From assembly GCF_024166365.1 (NCBI RefSeq), contig NC_064819.1, positions 148,390,793 to 148,454,792 of the forward strand: a stretch of 64,000 bases of DNA. Reading direction: 5' to 3'. The position numbers were made by a program, and so were the translations under genes. The notes beneath the pieces were generated by a model. The model was given only the letters and a program-made list of their open reading frames with translations, did not search any database and was not told where the DNA came from. This stretch comes from Elephas maximus indicus. Taxonomy: Eukaryota > Chordata > Mammalia > Proboscidea > Elephantidae. Numbering within the stretch: the first letter of the stretch is position 1; every line of letters begins with the position of its first letter. Shown here one piece after another: positions 1-11,599 of the stretch.

Positions 1-39
1 AATTATTTCTTATGTACATGACCTGTCCCCCCAACCAGA

Positions 40-140
40 CGGTAAGCTCCAGGAGGGCAGGAACTCCCCCTGCCTCATTCACTGCGTATAGCCATTGCCC
101 AAAATAGTGTCTGACATGTGGATCTTAATAAATAGTTGCC
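40..140 (+). repeat. L2-type 3' end fragment
   Basis: Contains the L2-like run GTAAGCTCCAGGAGGGCAGG, followed by CTGACATGTGGATCTTAATAAA. Old and diverged. Confidence 0.6.
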
Positions 141-1860
141 GAAGGAAAAAAAAAATCTTGAAATAGGTAGAATCCACTTTGTATTGTTGGTGTAATTTTG
201 TTAATGTTCAACAAATTAAATTCACTTAGATCCATTTTCAAGATGCCTGATTTAAAAATGAGAAAAAACAAATTTTGAAGTATGGAATTGGGTCGAGGAA
301 TGCTGTCACAAGTGATATATAATGAGAGAATAATATATCAAAATACAAAGTTAGCCATCCAGAGGACAGCCTTCCTCTCTCTGACCCCATTCCTGAAGAG
401 CTGCTCTATGGGGCCTTTTATTTCAGTATCAGGGGATTTGACTTGGGATCCTCTACTTCTTCTGTGGCACAGCACAATTTTCCTTTTTTTTACTTCTGCA
501 CTGAGAAAAATTTGAAGAAAAAATATTATCATTCAACAGCTAAAGGTGCTGTTGATTGGAACAACGTTGTAACTTCTATATTGTGGCTCCAATAACCCAC
601 AAAAATGATGTCTTTCATATGAAAAAAAAAAATAGTGGAAGATTGCACAAAAAATATTATACTGCTCTTCATTCGGTGGGAGAGGAGATAGTGTAACTCT
701 CTTTTCCTTTAGGTTGTATTATATTCAAAGACTGTTCCCACTGCTGTGTCACAAGACGTACAAGAAAAATTCTTCATATGAATATTTCTAAGTCTATGAT
801 GTTGCCTCAGCAAGTTTTGTCTCTTTAGCAAATCTTTACCAGTGCTTGATTGTAGATTTTTATTTTTAAGAGCATGAGTAGAACTTAGGGCCATGTCTTT
901 CTTCAGAGTCAGCGTCCTTCCTAATTTGAGTTTCATTTAATCTTAGGGCTCATACCAATATGATATCTTGTACTCTCATGCGGCATCTCCTAAGCTAATA
1001 ATAAGCAATGCTACCAAGACCCTAAAGAGAAAATAGTGATATATGACAGAATTCTTAAGTGAGCATACACTCTTAAAATCAGCCAAGTAAAGTCAATGGC
1101 TAAGTGCAGCTATGTTACCCCATGCAAAGAAACCCTGTTTAATGTCTTATGGCTCTTAAGAGAGTCATGTTCACAGGCTAATTTTCTATCTTAGCACTTA
1201 TTAAGCATATCTGCTTTAGAGTTACTGTTTTAAGTTATAATTGGGGAAAAGCCTATTAGTAAAATTTTTAGGAAAACGGTTCTACCTACTCACCAGGTGC
1301 ATTGAAGTATGAGCATGTGTGGTCTCCTTTATGACTTTTCCTTTTCAATCTGGTTTGTAAAACAGAGGACAGACCATGTCTTCTGACCCTCGTAGTAGGT
1401 TATGAGTTGTACAAGCTGAGGGTCTTCCAGATGGTTCCCCCACCAGTTATCAGTTCCATTCTTTCTCTCATATGCACTTTCTTCTTCTGGACTGACTCAG
1501 AAATAGTACACATCAAGGGGATTGCACAATCTCTTCCTAAACATCTGCACTCTTATCTCAAACTCTGACCCGCCTCAGAAAACTGATATCTGGTTTGGTT
1601 TACCTAGGACAGGTCTACAAAAGACCCTGATGTCCTTAAAGATGCCACATAATCCGAGATGCTCTTATTAAAAATGCTTGAGCTTGGTATATAATTATTC
1701 CACAGGCAGCCACAGACTTGTCCTTCCATGAATAACTAGGTTTAATTTCTAGGAAAAGCATTTTATAGTCTTTTCTCCTCATTGAATTCTCACAGCATCA
1801 GGAATTCTCAAAGAGAAAAATCTCGGTAACACATTTTAGCTAGAGAACATCATCAAATAA
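141..1860. other. no gene seen; AT-rich unique sequence
   Basis: Short stop-rich ORFs only. No SINE, LTR or L1 that I can recognise. An A-rich run lies at 623-632. Confidence 0.5.
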
Positions 1861-1864
1861 CTTC

Positions 1865-2807
1865 AATTTAAAAATGTCTGTTTACTGATTACCGTATGTC
1901 AAGCACTGTGTTAGGATCTGTGGATAGAGTTTATAATTCAGTGTAGACGTGCACACTGTACCTGTAACCATAATCAGAGTGATGGGTTCTAAACTAACCC
2001 TGTTATTAAAGGAAAAAAATCTTCTAAGTTTTTAAAAACTGATAGACTCTCTATTAAACCAACCTGTTAATTCTCTCTCATTCTGCCAAAAAAGTCTTTG
2101 ATCCAAAACATATAAATGAACTGTGTTCATAAAGAGATGTCATTTTAACCAAATTTACTGTCGAAGTGTCACAAGGAATTTTTATTCTTCCTGCCATTAT
2201 TTATGTAAAGGGAACTATTGCCAAAATTAAAGGCAAAGGAAATTAACTTCTCTAGTTAATGCCATAGGATATGAAACATTTTTACTCTGATAGAACTGAG
2301 GAATTGGAAGATTTTTTTTTTAATTTACAAAGTTAATCCTACAAATAGAAAGGACTGTAGAGCAAAATACTGAGAAGCTGATTTTTTTTCCCTAATGAGT
2401 AAAAATGCCAAGATAAGTTAGTTTTAACCCTGAAATTAGAAACAGATTGTTTATAGAAAGTTCATACTTTATGCCACACTCCAGAATGTTCTCTCCTTCT
2501 TCTTCACTCATAGTTCTTAAATGTGCAACCCCTGCCACACCTGACTCACGGAGGCATCATAGAGCCAGTACATAACCATGTTCTCATTTCTAAACCCTTT
2601 CTTTACTCCTGGTGTTTGTAGCTAAGAGTTCAGCACTCACTTTTTCTCTAACGGTTTCATTTGTTTTCCTTTTACTTCTCTGGCAAGATAGAAAATTCAT
2701 TGAACAAACAAAATAAAGCTACGTGTTTCTTCTCTGGTCTGTACTGTGCGCAGACTAAAAGCTTGGTAAATGCTTTTGTCTGTTTGAGACATAAGATTAA
2801 GGGGAAA
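1865..2807. other. non-coding; possible L2 fragment at its left end
   Basis: 1870-1960 resembles reversed L2 (TGTCAAGCACTGTGTTAGG). The remainder is unique-looking and AT-rich. Confidence 0.4.
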
Positions 2808-3245
2808 TATAGCAGAGGTTCTGGAACCAGCCTATCTGAATTCAAATCTCAGCTCCTTCACTAACTAGCTGGGTCATATAGGCAAGTTATTTAACCCCAC
2901 TCTGCCTCAATCTTATCATTTGTATAATGGTAATACCTACGTCATAGGATTGTTTCAATGACAAAAATAAGTTAACATATAGAATGAGTTAGTGCCTGGC
3001 CTTAGTAAGCTCTGAATAAATTTAGCCATTGTTACTATAAAGCAAGGCTCAGATACAAGTTGTCTGACCTTGGGCAAAATTGTTACATCCTTCTAAGTTG
3101 TTTTTTCTGGGAAATCAGTATAGTAGAAATATCTGCCTCATAGGATTTTTTAGTAATTAAATGAAATAATATGTAAAGTACTTTTTGAATAATGCCTGGC
3201 ATGTAGTAGGAGCTCAGCAAATGTTTGCCATTGTTATTATCACTA
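2808..3245 (+). repeat. two MIR SINE copies in tandem
   Basis: 2808-3042 shows the MIR order: GAATTCAAATCTCAGCTCC, the core region, TAATGGTAATACCTACGTCA, GTGCCTGGC and a GCTCTGAATAAA-like tail. 3043-3245 repeats it (TGACCTTGGGCAA, TGCCTCATAGGATT, AATGCCTGGCATGTAGTAGG). Ancient mammalian SINEs. Confidence 0.75.
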
Positions 3246-4229
3246 TCATTATTTTATTTATGCCAAAGCAATAAGTCAATTGGTAGGGGTGGAAGCATGA
3301 GGGAAAGAGGGGTAACTGTGCTTAGATAGGAAAATCCAATCAAAATCTCTGACATCAGGTAGAAATGATCGCCAGCAATGTTCTCATATGTTTTTTAATC
3401 ATCGCTTTGCTAAGGAAAAGCCATGAGTTTCTACAATAAATGAAAAACTGGCCCCATGTAGACAGTTCAATTCAGCAAAATGGCAAAAAGCTCAGTAATT
3501 TACTATGCCCTCATCTGTAATCATTTGGACAAAGACAAGGTAGAGAATTCTCACTGCAAATATATGGGGAAAAGGTTTGCTAAGCAAATTAGTAGTGCAA
3601 ACAATAGTTTTAAAAATCTAATTAGCTTTTAGAATAAATTGGCTTTCGAAACACTAGAAATACCCATTTATGCATAGGAAATTGATATGCTAATTCTAAA
3701 GTACAATTTTCTCAAGGTCTACTATTTAGAAATATGTTTATCACCTAGTTTTTTTGACTATGCATCTTATTAGTAATAAAATATAATTTAACTAATATGT
3801 AAGCATTAGATATGATTATATAGTAATTAATTTTAACTCAGTATATAATTTTTAACATTAACTGTCAGTCAAGTACCTCCCAAATATTATTTTATTTAAC
3901 CTAACAATATCCTTTCCAGTATATATTATTACCCCAATTGTACAGAAAAGGTAATACAGGTAAGTGACTTGCCTTGCACCACCCATATTATTCTGTTGAA
4001 CTAGGATGAGAACACAGGTCTGTCTATTCTAAAATCCATGTGTCTTTCCATTTAGAAAATAAGTGATCCAAAAATATGCTGTCTTCCAAATATGCATTAG
4101 ACCAACTGGTCACCCACTTTATTTATTACATTTGGCTCTGATCAATTGCTGGCTTTTTCTGAAATTTGAATGTATCCCAGAGGGCAACAATCTTCTTCTA
4201 CAGAACACATTTAAAGAATAGACTATCTA
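3246..4229. other. non-coding AT-rich unique sequence
   Basis: No gene. 3890-4030 may be a reversed MIR remnant (TACAGAAAAGGTAATACAGG, then GTGACTTGCC). Nothing else is recognisable. Confidence 0.4.
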
Positions 4230-5680
4230 TACCAATAGGATAGATTTCAAAAATATTATGCTGAACAAAAAGAATCCAGGCACAAGTGATACATTATGGA
4301 TTATTCCATTTATATAAAATTCTAAAACTGGCAAAAATAATCCATAGTGATATAAATCAGGTTACAGTTTGCAGGGGGCAAGTTGGGGTAGAGCGGGTGA
4401 TAGATTAACTGCAAAGGAATATAAGAGAACTTTGTGGGGTGAAGGAAATGTTCTATATTTTAATTGGGGTTGTTGCTACGTAGGTATATAAATTTGTCAC
4501 AACTCATAAAACTGTACATTAAGATGTAGAAAATTTTCAAAAAGAAGCAGAAAATAAGGCTTGATATAAAAAAAATAGAAAGGAAGATGACAGAAATTCC
4601 TAATATAACATATGTCAATTGTATCTCAATAAATCTTTAAAACAAAAAGTCATAGCCAGATTATTTTGTGAGGGAAACTTGGCAAAATTACTCTAAAATT
4701 CATGGGAAATTTTCAAAAATGAAAAAGAAGAGAGATAGGAAATATTAAGGCAACTTCCAAAGACATTGTAATAAATACAATATAGTATTGGCACAAGAAC
4801 AGATGGATACAAAAATGAAATACTATAAATAATTGATGAACATATTTCAACTTTCTTTATGATAGACATGGCATCACAAACATTGGATGATTCAGTAGTT
4901 GCTGTTATGAAAACTGGCTTACTAAACAGAAAAAAGTAAAATTGGATCTCTACTCATCAAAGGTGAATTCCAACTGAATAAAAGTGTAAATGTGAAAAGA
5001 GAAACTTGGAAGATATTGGGAGAAAATGTAGAATAAATTCATACCTTGGTAAGAAGAATGACTTCTAAAACATGAAAGAACAAATCATTAGGGACAAATA
5101 TATTTACATCATGATTTTATATTTATATCAAAATCAAGACAAAGGTAACAGATGATTGGCAGACTGGGAGAAGATATTTATATATTCAAAAACCAACTAT
5201 TGTTGATATGGAATATACAAGAAACTTCTGTAAGTTAATTAAAAAAAGAAGGAAACTACTTTAAAATGGCATAGACAGGCTACACTTGTATGACTAACAA
5301 ATATGAGGCACTCATTCAATCACAGAAATTCACACTAAAAACAACAAAATATACCACTTTACACCCAACAGATTTACAAAAGTTAGAAAGTCAGACAATA
5401 CTTAGTGTTGACAATCTCATATATCATGAGGAAATATAAACTAGAACAGCCATCCAGTTCTCAGTGACATTTTATATGTAAATACCTAGTGATTCAACTA
5501 TTTTATTCCTGGATATACTTCAGAGAAACTCTCAAATTCATAAGAAGATACTTAAGAGGATGTATACATCATAAAGTTGTCGGTAGTAACAAGTTGTTGT
5601 TATAAAAAACCTATGAGATCATCAATAGGTGAGTTAATAAGTAAAATGTGGTGGATGAATACTATGAAATTATGCAATGG
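4230..5680 (+). repeat. old LINE-1 (L1M-type) 3' fragments
   Basis: 4230-4540 shows an L1M 3'-UTR layout: ATTATGCTGAACAAAAAGAA, GGTGAAGGAAATGTTCTATA, CATAAAACTGTACATTAAGA. 4640-5680 resembles the 3' part of ORF2, with aligned phrases such as AGACTGGGAGAAGATATTTA and a final ATGGATGAAT-like stretch. Frames are ruined. Two AfroSINEs follow directly at the right end. Confidence 0.65.
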
Positions 5681-5687
5681 TTAGCCA

Positions 5688-6101
5688 CTCACAGTTGTCT
5701 TTGAGCCAGTTCCAACTCATGGTGACCCCATGAGTGTCAGAGTAAAACTGTGCTCCACAGGGTTTTCAATGGCTGATTCTCTAGAAGTAGATCACAAAGA
5801 CTTTCTTCCAAGGCACCCCTGGATGGGCTCTAACCTCTAATGTTTCATAAGCAGCCTAGTGTATTAACCATAAGCACCACCCAGGGACTTCTATTCTTCC
5901 CTATGCATTGCCATCGAGTCCATTTCAACTCCTAGTGACCCTGTGGAACAGAGTAGAATTGGCCCAGAGGGTTTCCAAGGCTGTAGTCTTTATGGAAGCA
6001 GGCTGCCACATCCTCCTCCCATGGAGCCGCTGGGTGGGTTGGAACCGTAGACCTTTTGGTTAGCAGACAAATGCTTCAACCACTGTGTCACTAAGGTTCC
6101 T
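5688..6101 (-). repeat. pair of AfroSINE copies, both minus
   Basis: The copy at 5688-5890 is the longer subtype (ends CCACCCAGGGACTT). The copy at 5901-6101 is the shorter type (TGCCATCGAGTCCATTTCAA to AACCACTGTGTCACTAAGG). TTAGCCA occurs at 5681-5687 and 6102-6108 and may be the target-site duplication of the pair, with the old L1 at the insertion point. Confidence 0.85.
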
Positions 6102-6339
6102 TTAGCCAAAATATAGAAGCGCCTTTGTCCACCTGGTGGAAATGCCTGAAATTGCAGGCATAATTTTAAGAGAAACAAGACTTTCTAATGCATACCTAAA
6201 ATAAACCCAGATCTCCATTCATGCATTCAACAAACACTTATCAGGCACTAAAAAATGTGAGATACCAGAACATAAAAATTAATTTCAGTGGTAAAAAGGT
6301 TTTAAAAGATTTAGGAGTACATTATAGGTTGGTGTGGTA

Positions 6340-6425
6340 GGGTCTCAAATTCAACAGTGAAGTGCCCAGCACATAGAGAACACTCAGTCATTGAATGAAT
6401 GAATGAAGTGCTACAGTCTAATTCA
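6340..6425 (+). repeat. L2 3' end fragment
   Basis: GTGCCCAGCACATAGAGAAC followed by a GAATGAATGAATGAA tail, typical of an L2 3' end. Confidence 0.55.
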
Positions 6426-6599
6426 TGTTTGCTGTGGTTGCACACCTACCAGACCTTAACTAAACTCATATCTCCTATAACAGGATTCTGGTCCTTGAGG
6501 GAAGAATTTAGCCTAGTATACATCTCACAAAGATCGCATGTCAGCTTCTGACCATGTTAAAGACCTGACAATTTATTGACTGAGTTTGAGTACCTGTTA

Positions 6600-6695
6600 C
6601 AACTGATGATAACCAAAAAAAAAAGAAAAGAGAAGAAATGTGTTTTGACAACTGATAATAACCAAAAAAAAGAAAAGAGAAGAAATGTGTTTTGA
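6600..6695 (+). repeat. tandem duplication, two units of about 48 bp
   Basis: The units at 6600-6648 and 6649-6695 differ only at one base (GATGAT/GATAAT) and by two A's in the A-run. Each ends AGAAGAAATGTGTTTTGA. The near-identity implies recent duplication or slippage at the A-rich tract. Confidence 0.9.
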
Positions 6696-6761
6696 TGAGC
6701 AATTTAATACAGGATGAACAATATTCATTTTTCACAGATACTGCTCAATTTCACCACTCCT

Positions 6762-6907
6762 TGCCCCTAACCCAAACCTGTTTTGACTCTTATAGGACAG
6801 AGCAGAGCCACCCCATAGGGTTTTTTTCAAGGAGCAGCTGCTGGATTTGAATGGCTGACCTTTTGGTTAGCAGCCTGAGATCTTAACCACTGTGCCACCA
6901 GGGCTCC
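6762..6907 (-). repeat. AfroSINE, minus, with target-site duplication
   Basis: Reads from the AACCTGTTTTGACTC tail to CACTGTGCCACCAGGGCTCC (the SINE head reversed). TTCACCACTCCT at 6750-6761 and TTCACCATTCCT at 6908-6919 are the flanking duplication, with one mismatch. Confidence 0.9.
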
Positions 6908-6999
6908 TTCACCATTCCTCAGGGGAATAAAAAATACTAAATTTTATTTTATTTTGCATCAACAAACTCTATAACATTCTAACCTGTAAACTGAAAAGA

Positions 7000-8619
7000 C
7001 CCCTTTAAAATCTCTTAAAAACTATGGCTTTCCTGACTGGTTCAAAATCGTTGCGATTGCATAGTCTATAATTTAGGACCTGAGCAAATTAAAACTATTT
7101 CCTGGCCTGCCCAAGGCCACAATTGTTGTAATAGGCTTTGGAGCCAGATTGCAAGGGAACTAGTGAATGCATGAAAACCTTTTTACAATACACGTTTTCC
7201 TTTGTTTAGTTCTGTATCCCTGGATACAGAATGGGCCAAGAACCGACACATAGAACTTCATTTCTTGATTAGGATGCAAACCCTTGATTCAGAGATGCTT
7301 CTCTTAGGACCCAACTTGGCCCTGAAATAATAGGCACTGACGTGCATGTCTATGTGTAACCTGACTCATGTCTTAGGTAACTTTCCAAGCTGTCTATTTA
7401 CACGGCCCTAGACAAACCCATCCATTAAGGACATAGCTAAACATATAAATGAAGTTCAAGTCTATGTCAACTCATTCAGACTTAAGCCTATTCAAACATT
7501 TATCGAGCATCTATCAGACAGGAGCTCAATTCTTGGGATAAAATGTAGATGAAAATTGCACTCAAGGAGCTTATTGTCTAAGTGGCCTACAGCTTCAAAA
7601 TTTATTCTTGCTGAACTTGTGAACACTGCTCTCAGATTACTCCAGAGCTGTTCCATGAAGCACACTTTCTAGGGTATATAAAAATAAAGTCCTTTCCACA
7701 GTAAGAGAAGATAGATCTGTAGAAAGGATTTCATTCATTCTACCTTTCTTGTCACTCTTGATAGAACAAAAATGAGAGTGGAAGTGTTAGAAATTGAATC
7801 ATGTTGATGCTGGAATAGAAAATGGCATAGAGAAAACTTCCCTCGACAAGGCACAAGCAGGAAGAATGGCTTTGATGAATTGCTTCTTCTCCCAAGGCAA
7901 AGTGATCTCACTCTGAGAAACAAATCTCCAGGACGTGTATGCTCCAATTGCCTTTGTTCTCAGCAAACCTGTTAGTTCTCCTTGGAGCTGAGCTAGATCC
8001 CAGGATAAAAAATGATGGTCTGAGCCAATGGATAAAGAAGAAGAATCAAGAGAAAGGAAGTTTAACTTAATAAAGTTAAAGAGGAAATGAGGTAAAGAAA
8101 ATAAAAAGAGCTAAAGACAAAAGACAATTGAGAGCACAGCAATTTGGGGAAAGGCAAGGCAAGTGCTCACATGTTAGAGAATGATGAAGAACTAAAGTCA
8201 ACTAACCACTTTAGGCACACTACTGAGACATCCACATTCAGATTACTTATGATTCATTCTTTTCGAAAAATTGGTTTTCTGCTTTTGAGACACAGCGTAA
8301 ACATAAATGGGCTGTACTTGAGTTTTGAAAAAGTTCCTGCATAAATATCACCACCTCTGTGAAGGCTTCCTCCAACCAAAGCAAAAAGCATGATTCCTCC
8401 TGTGCACTAAGTTCAGATCTGTTATAAGAGGATTTTTCCTATTGTCCCAGAACTGTAGTTACTGTCCATACATGGTTATATAATTCTGTGCTACATTTCT
8501 CCTACTAGCCTCATTTTAGAAAATTTGTTAAAGAAGTTTGAACAAAAGATGCTCATTAGTTTGACAGTACAGTTATTAATTATCTTTCACCAGGCATGAC
8601 AGATTGTTACAGTTATGGT
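7000..8619. other. non-coding; one L2 fragment
   Basis: 7480-7580 resembles reversed L2 (TTTATCGAGCATCTATCAGA, then AAGGAGCTTATTGTCTAAG). The rest shows no gene or young repeat. Confidence 0.45.
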
Positions 8620-9530
8620 CCCCAACTCCAAATTCACACCTCTCTGTATTCACATTCTTAGGTAGTACCCTCTCTCACTAACTCTAAGCTTAGCCATATG
8701 GCTTGCTTTTGCCAATGGAACAATAGTAATCATGAGGCAAATAGAGACTTGAAAAACACTTGTGAACTGGGGCTTACTCTCTTTTCCTGCTCTTGGAACC
8801 CTGCATCCTCCCTGGGAAGAAGCCTGTCTTATTTACCTGATCTGTTATAACAGAAATACCACAAGAGGATGGCTTTAACAAACAGAAATTTAGAGGCTAG
8901 AAGTCCAAATTCAGAGCATCATCTCCAGGGAAAAGCTTTCTCTCTCTGTCAGCTCTGGGTGAAGGTCCTTGTCATCAATCTTCCCCTGGTCTAGGAGCTG
9001 CTCAGCACAGGGAACTCAAGTCCAAAGGATGTGCTCTACTCCTGGCTCTTCTTGCTTGGTGGTAATGAAGTCTCTATCTCTCTCTGCTTGATTCTCTTTT
9101 ATATCTCTGAAGAGATTGACTCAAGACACAATCTAATCTTGGTAGACTGTGTCCTACCTCATTAACATAACTGCCTCTAATCCTGCCTCATTAACTTCAT
9201 AGAGGTTAGGATTTACTACACATAGGATAATTACATCAGACAACAAAATGGAGGACAATCACACAATACTGGGAATCATGGCCTAGCTAAGTTGACACAC
9301 ATTTTGGGGAGGACACAATTCAATCCATAATAAAGCCTGAGCTAGCATTTTGGATATTTAGAAACACATGACCCAGTCGCCACTGTCAAACATGTGAATA
9401 AGGCCATCCTATATCATTGCCAACAAACCTGCCAGCTGACTTTAGAAGCAAGAGTGAGCTCAGCTGAGATTAGCCAAGCTGGCCCAGACCAGAAGAACTT
9501 CCCAGCTGATTCCTAGAAATTTCAAAAAAT
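8620..9530 (+). mobile_element. older MaLR-like LTR split by a younger LTR
   Basis: 8620-8826 and 9333-9530 read as two halves of one diverged LTR-like repeat (GCTTGCTTTTGCCAATGGAA and TGTGAACTGGGGCTTACTCT, then CTGCCAGCTGACTTTAGAAG later). The younger LTR at 8827-9332 sits between them. The family name is uncertain; the split structure is visible. Confidence 0.5.
8827..9332 (-). mobile_element. MaLR-like solo LTR, minus
   Basis: On the minus strand it starts TATTATGGATTGAATTGTGT and ends near TTGTGGTATTTCTGTTATAA, with CTTCTAGCCTC just upstream of that end. The same layout recurs at 38549-39157 and 62423-62822. The short direct repeat AAGCCTG at 8820-8826 and 9333-9339 may be the target-site duplication. 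No internal proviral sequence is attached. Confidence 0.7.
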
Positions 9531-10670
9531 CTATTTGGACCATTTATGCATTTTCCCTAAAATGTTCGTGCTGAAGCAACCCGAGTAGGAAAGTGCTGAA
9601 GGGCCACAGAGGACCAATTATTATTTTATGTCCAGGGAGGAAAATTTCCTCTCTTTCAAAAGAACACTCAGAGATTTGTAACCTTAGGTGAAATCAGGTT
9701 TCATCCACGGCCTAACTTTTAATTCCATTAAATAAATGTATTTTGGAGGGGTAACAAAATCTGTAATAGCTATTTTTAGGAAGCTCCTCCCTTTACTTGC
9801 ACATTTGACTCTCAACTTCCTCTGGAACTGCCTTCTATGTAATATACTTCCTATTTTACTTAAATATTCTTGTTCTTTCAAACAGAACATAAAAGTAAAG
9901 AAGTTTGGTCAGTGGAGCAAAGGAGCTCTTTACAAAGGGGCCAAACAACACATGATCTTGAGACTGAAAACTCTCAACCCTCTCCCCACACTGGCCCTGA
10001 AGTTAACCATTTTTTTGGTCCAACTGCCTGGGGAGTGACTGAAGAATGAAGGAATCAGGGTTGGCAAGAAAAGTGTCTCTCCCTCTGAAGCTTCCAGCGG
10101 CACATTCAGTAAAGACAGGACATTTGAAGTAAGAGCATAATCTACCTGTCAGAAACGTTTTGATTTCCCTTAAATACAAACTGACAACCACTTTTCCCAC
10201 AACTGAGGAGAATCTCCTAACATGAGGGCCACTTGAAGACGTGTTAAAATTTTTGCAGCTATTAACACATTCCTAAGAAAAATACTGCTGGAGACACAAG
10301 AAAGCCAAGGATAACAATTTTCTCTTTCCAACAAAAACGTTTAGTCTGTTTGATTAAAGGAAGAGAGATGAAGGGGCTAGGGCAAACTCACCTCACATTC
10401 TGTGCTACAGTTCGGTTTGCACTGAAATCAAATTGTCTAGCTTAGGAAAAATGCAGCTTGTCCTCAAGTTCTTGCATTTCTGGAGTAGTTTTGGTGAGGA
10501 GCCACCTAACATTCAGGGGAAAAGCCCAGAAGGCTCTGAAGGGCCTCGTTCTCTGGCAATCCTTGCCCGGAGTAGGCAGAATGGAGGAGGCAGGGCAGAG
10601 TCAAACATATATGTAACCTTCCCCTTATCCCTATCTCAAAGAATTCAAATCAAGATGGAAATCACACTAA
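9531..10670. other. non-coding unique sequence
   Basis: Only short overlapping ORFs without recognisable domains; no repeat identified. Confidence 0.4.
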
Positions 10671-10679
10671 AAGAATATA

Positions 10680-10795
10680 ACCCTCTGGACAAGAGACCTA
10701 GGCTCTGGTCCCAGTTCTGCAATAACTTTATTACCTTGGACAACTCATTTGGTTTCTTGGAGCTTCAGTTTCTCTCCTGGTGAATAAAGGGGCTT
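10680..10795 (+). repeat. MIR fragment
   Basis: GACCTAGGCTCTGGTCCCAG, then ACCTTGGACAACTCATTTGG and TTCAGTTTCTCTCCTGG: the MIR core order. Confidence 0.65.
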
Positions 10796-11157
10796 GTCTA
10801 AGACAGTGCTTTTGAAACTGTAAGTGATAGCCCTTAACAGGACTTAAAATCAGTCCAGTGGGTTACAACCAGCAATTTTTTAATTGATAAATTAGAAGAG
10901 AGGAGAAGAGAAAATATCAAAGCACATGACGTAATGTTTCATGAGAATTTTGTTTCAGTTATATGGTTGTGTGTTTGTGTGCATGTTGTGAAGTATAGTT
11001 CTCACTTTGTACTGTGTTTAAAAAAAAAAAAAAGGTTCGATAAGCGCTGGGCTAAATGACCTCTGGTTGCCTCCAGCCCAAGTAGTCTAGGGTTTAATGA
11101 GTCATACAGGCCCCATTCTGATCAGCCTTCATCCGGGATCCATTTCAGATATTACTT

Positions 11158-11320
11158 GGAGCCCTGGTGGTACAGTGGTTAAGAGCTTAGTTGCTAACCA
11201 TAAAGGTCGGCAGTTGGAATCCAGCAGCTGCTCCTTGGAAGCCCTATGGGACAGTTTCACTCTGTGGCAAGGGTCACTACGAGTCAGAATAGACTCGATG
11301 GCGACAAGTGTTTGTTTTCA
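11158..11320 (+). repeat. AfroSINE, plus
   Basis: Head GGAGCCCTGGTGGTACAGTG, B-box-like region GTCGGCAGTTGGAATCCAGC and tail AGTCAGAATAGACTCGATGG are all present. Confidence 0.9.
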
Positions 11321-11344
11321 CTACTGAATAAGAACCTATTTTGA

Positions 11345-11505
11345 AATGCATTGTTCTGTTGTACATAGGGTCGGAACCGACTTGATGGCATCTAACACAA
11401 CAACAAGACCTATGTTGTTGTTAGGTGCCGTCAAGTCAGTTCTGACTCATAGCAGCCCTATGTACAACAAAACAAAACACTGCCCAGTCCTGCGACATCC
11501 TCAAA
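11345..11505. repeat. two RTE/AfroLA-type 3' tails facing each other
   Basis: 11345-11405 is plus (TTGTACATAGGGTCGGAACC to GATGGCATCTAACAC) and 11412-11505 is minus (TTGTTGTTAGGTGCCGTCAA to CTGTAGGAC-like end). They form an imperfect inverted repeat joined by ACAACAACAAG. A further short fragment of the same end lies near 11551-11576. Confidence 0.75.
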
Positions 11506-11599
11506 AGACCTATGCACATACCAGAAAAAAAAAAAAAAAAAAAACCTGTTCCAGTCAAGTCAATTCTGACATAGCCATATTGAAAAACAATGTGAACGA

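Noticed and set aside
10433-10783. 116-codon plus ORF
   Set aside because: Overlaps a MIR fragment and has no recognisable domain.
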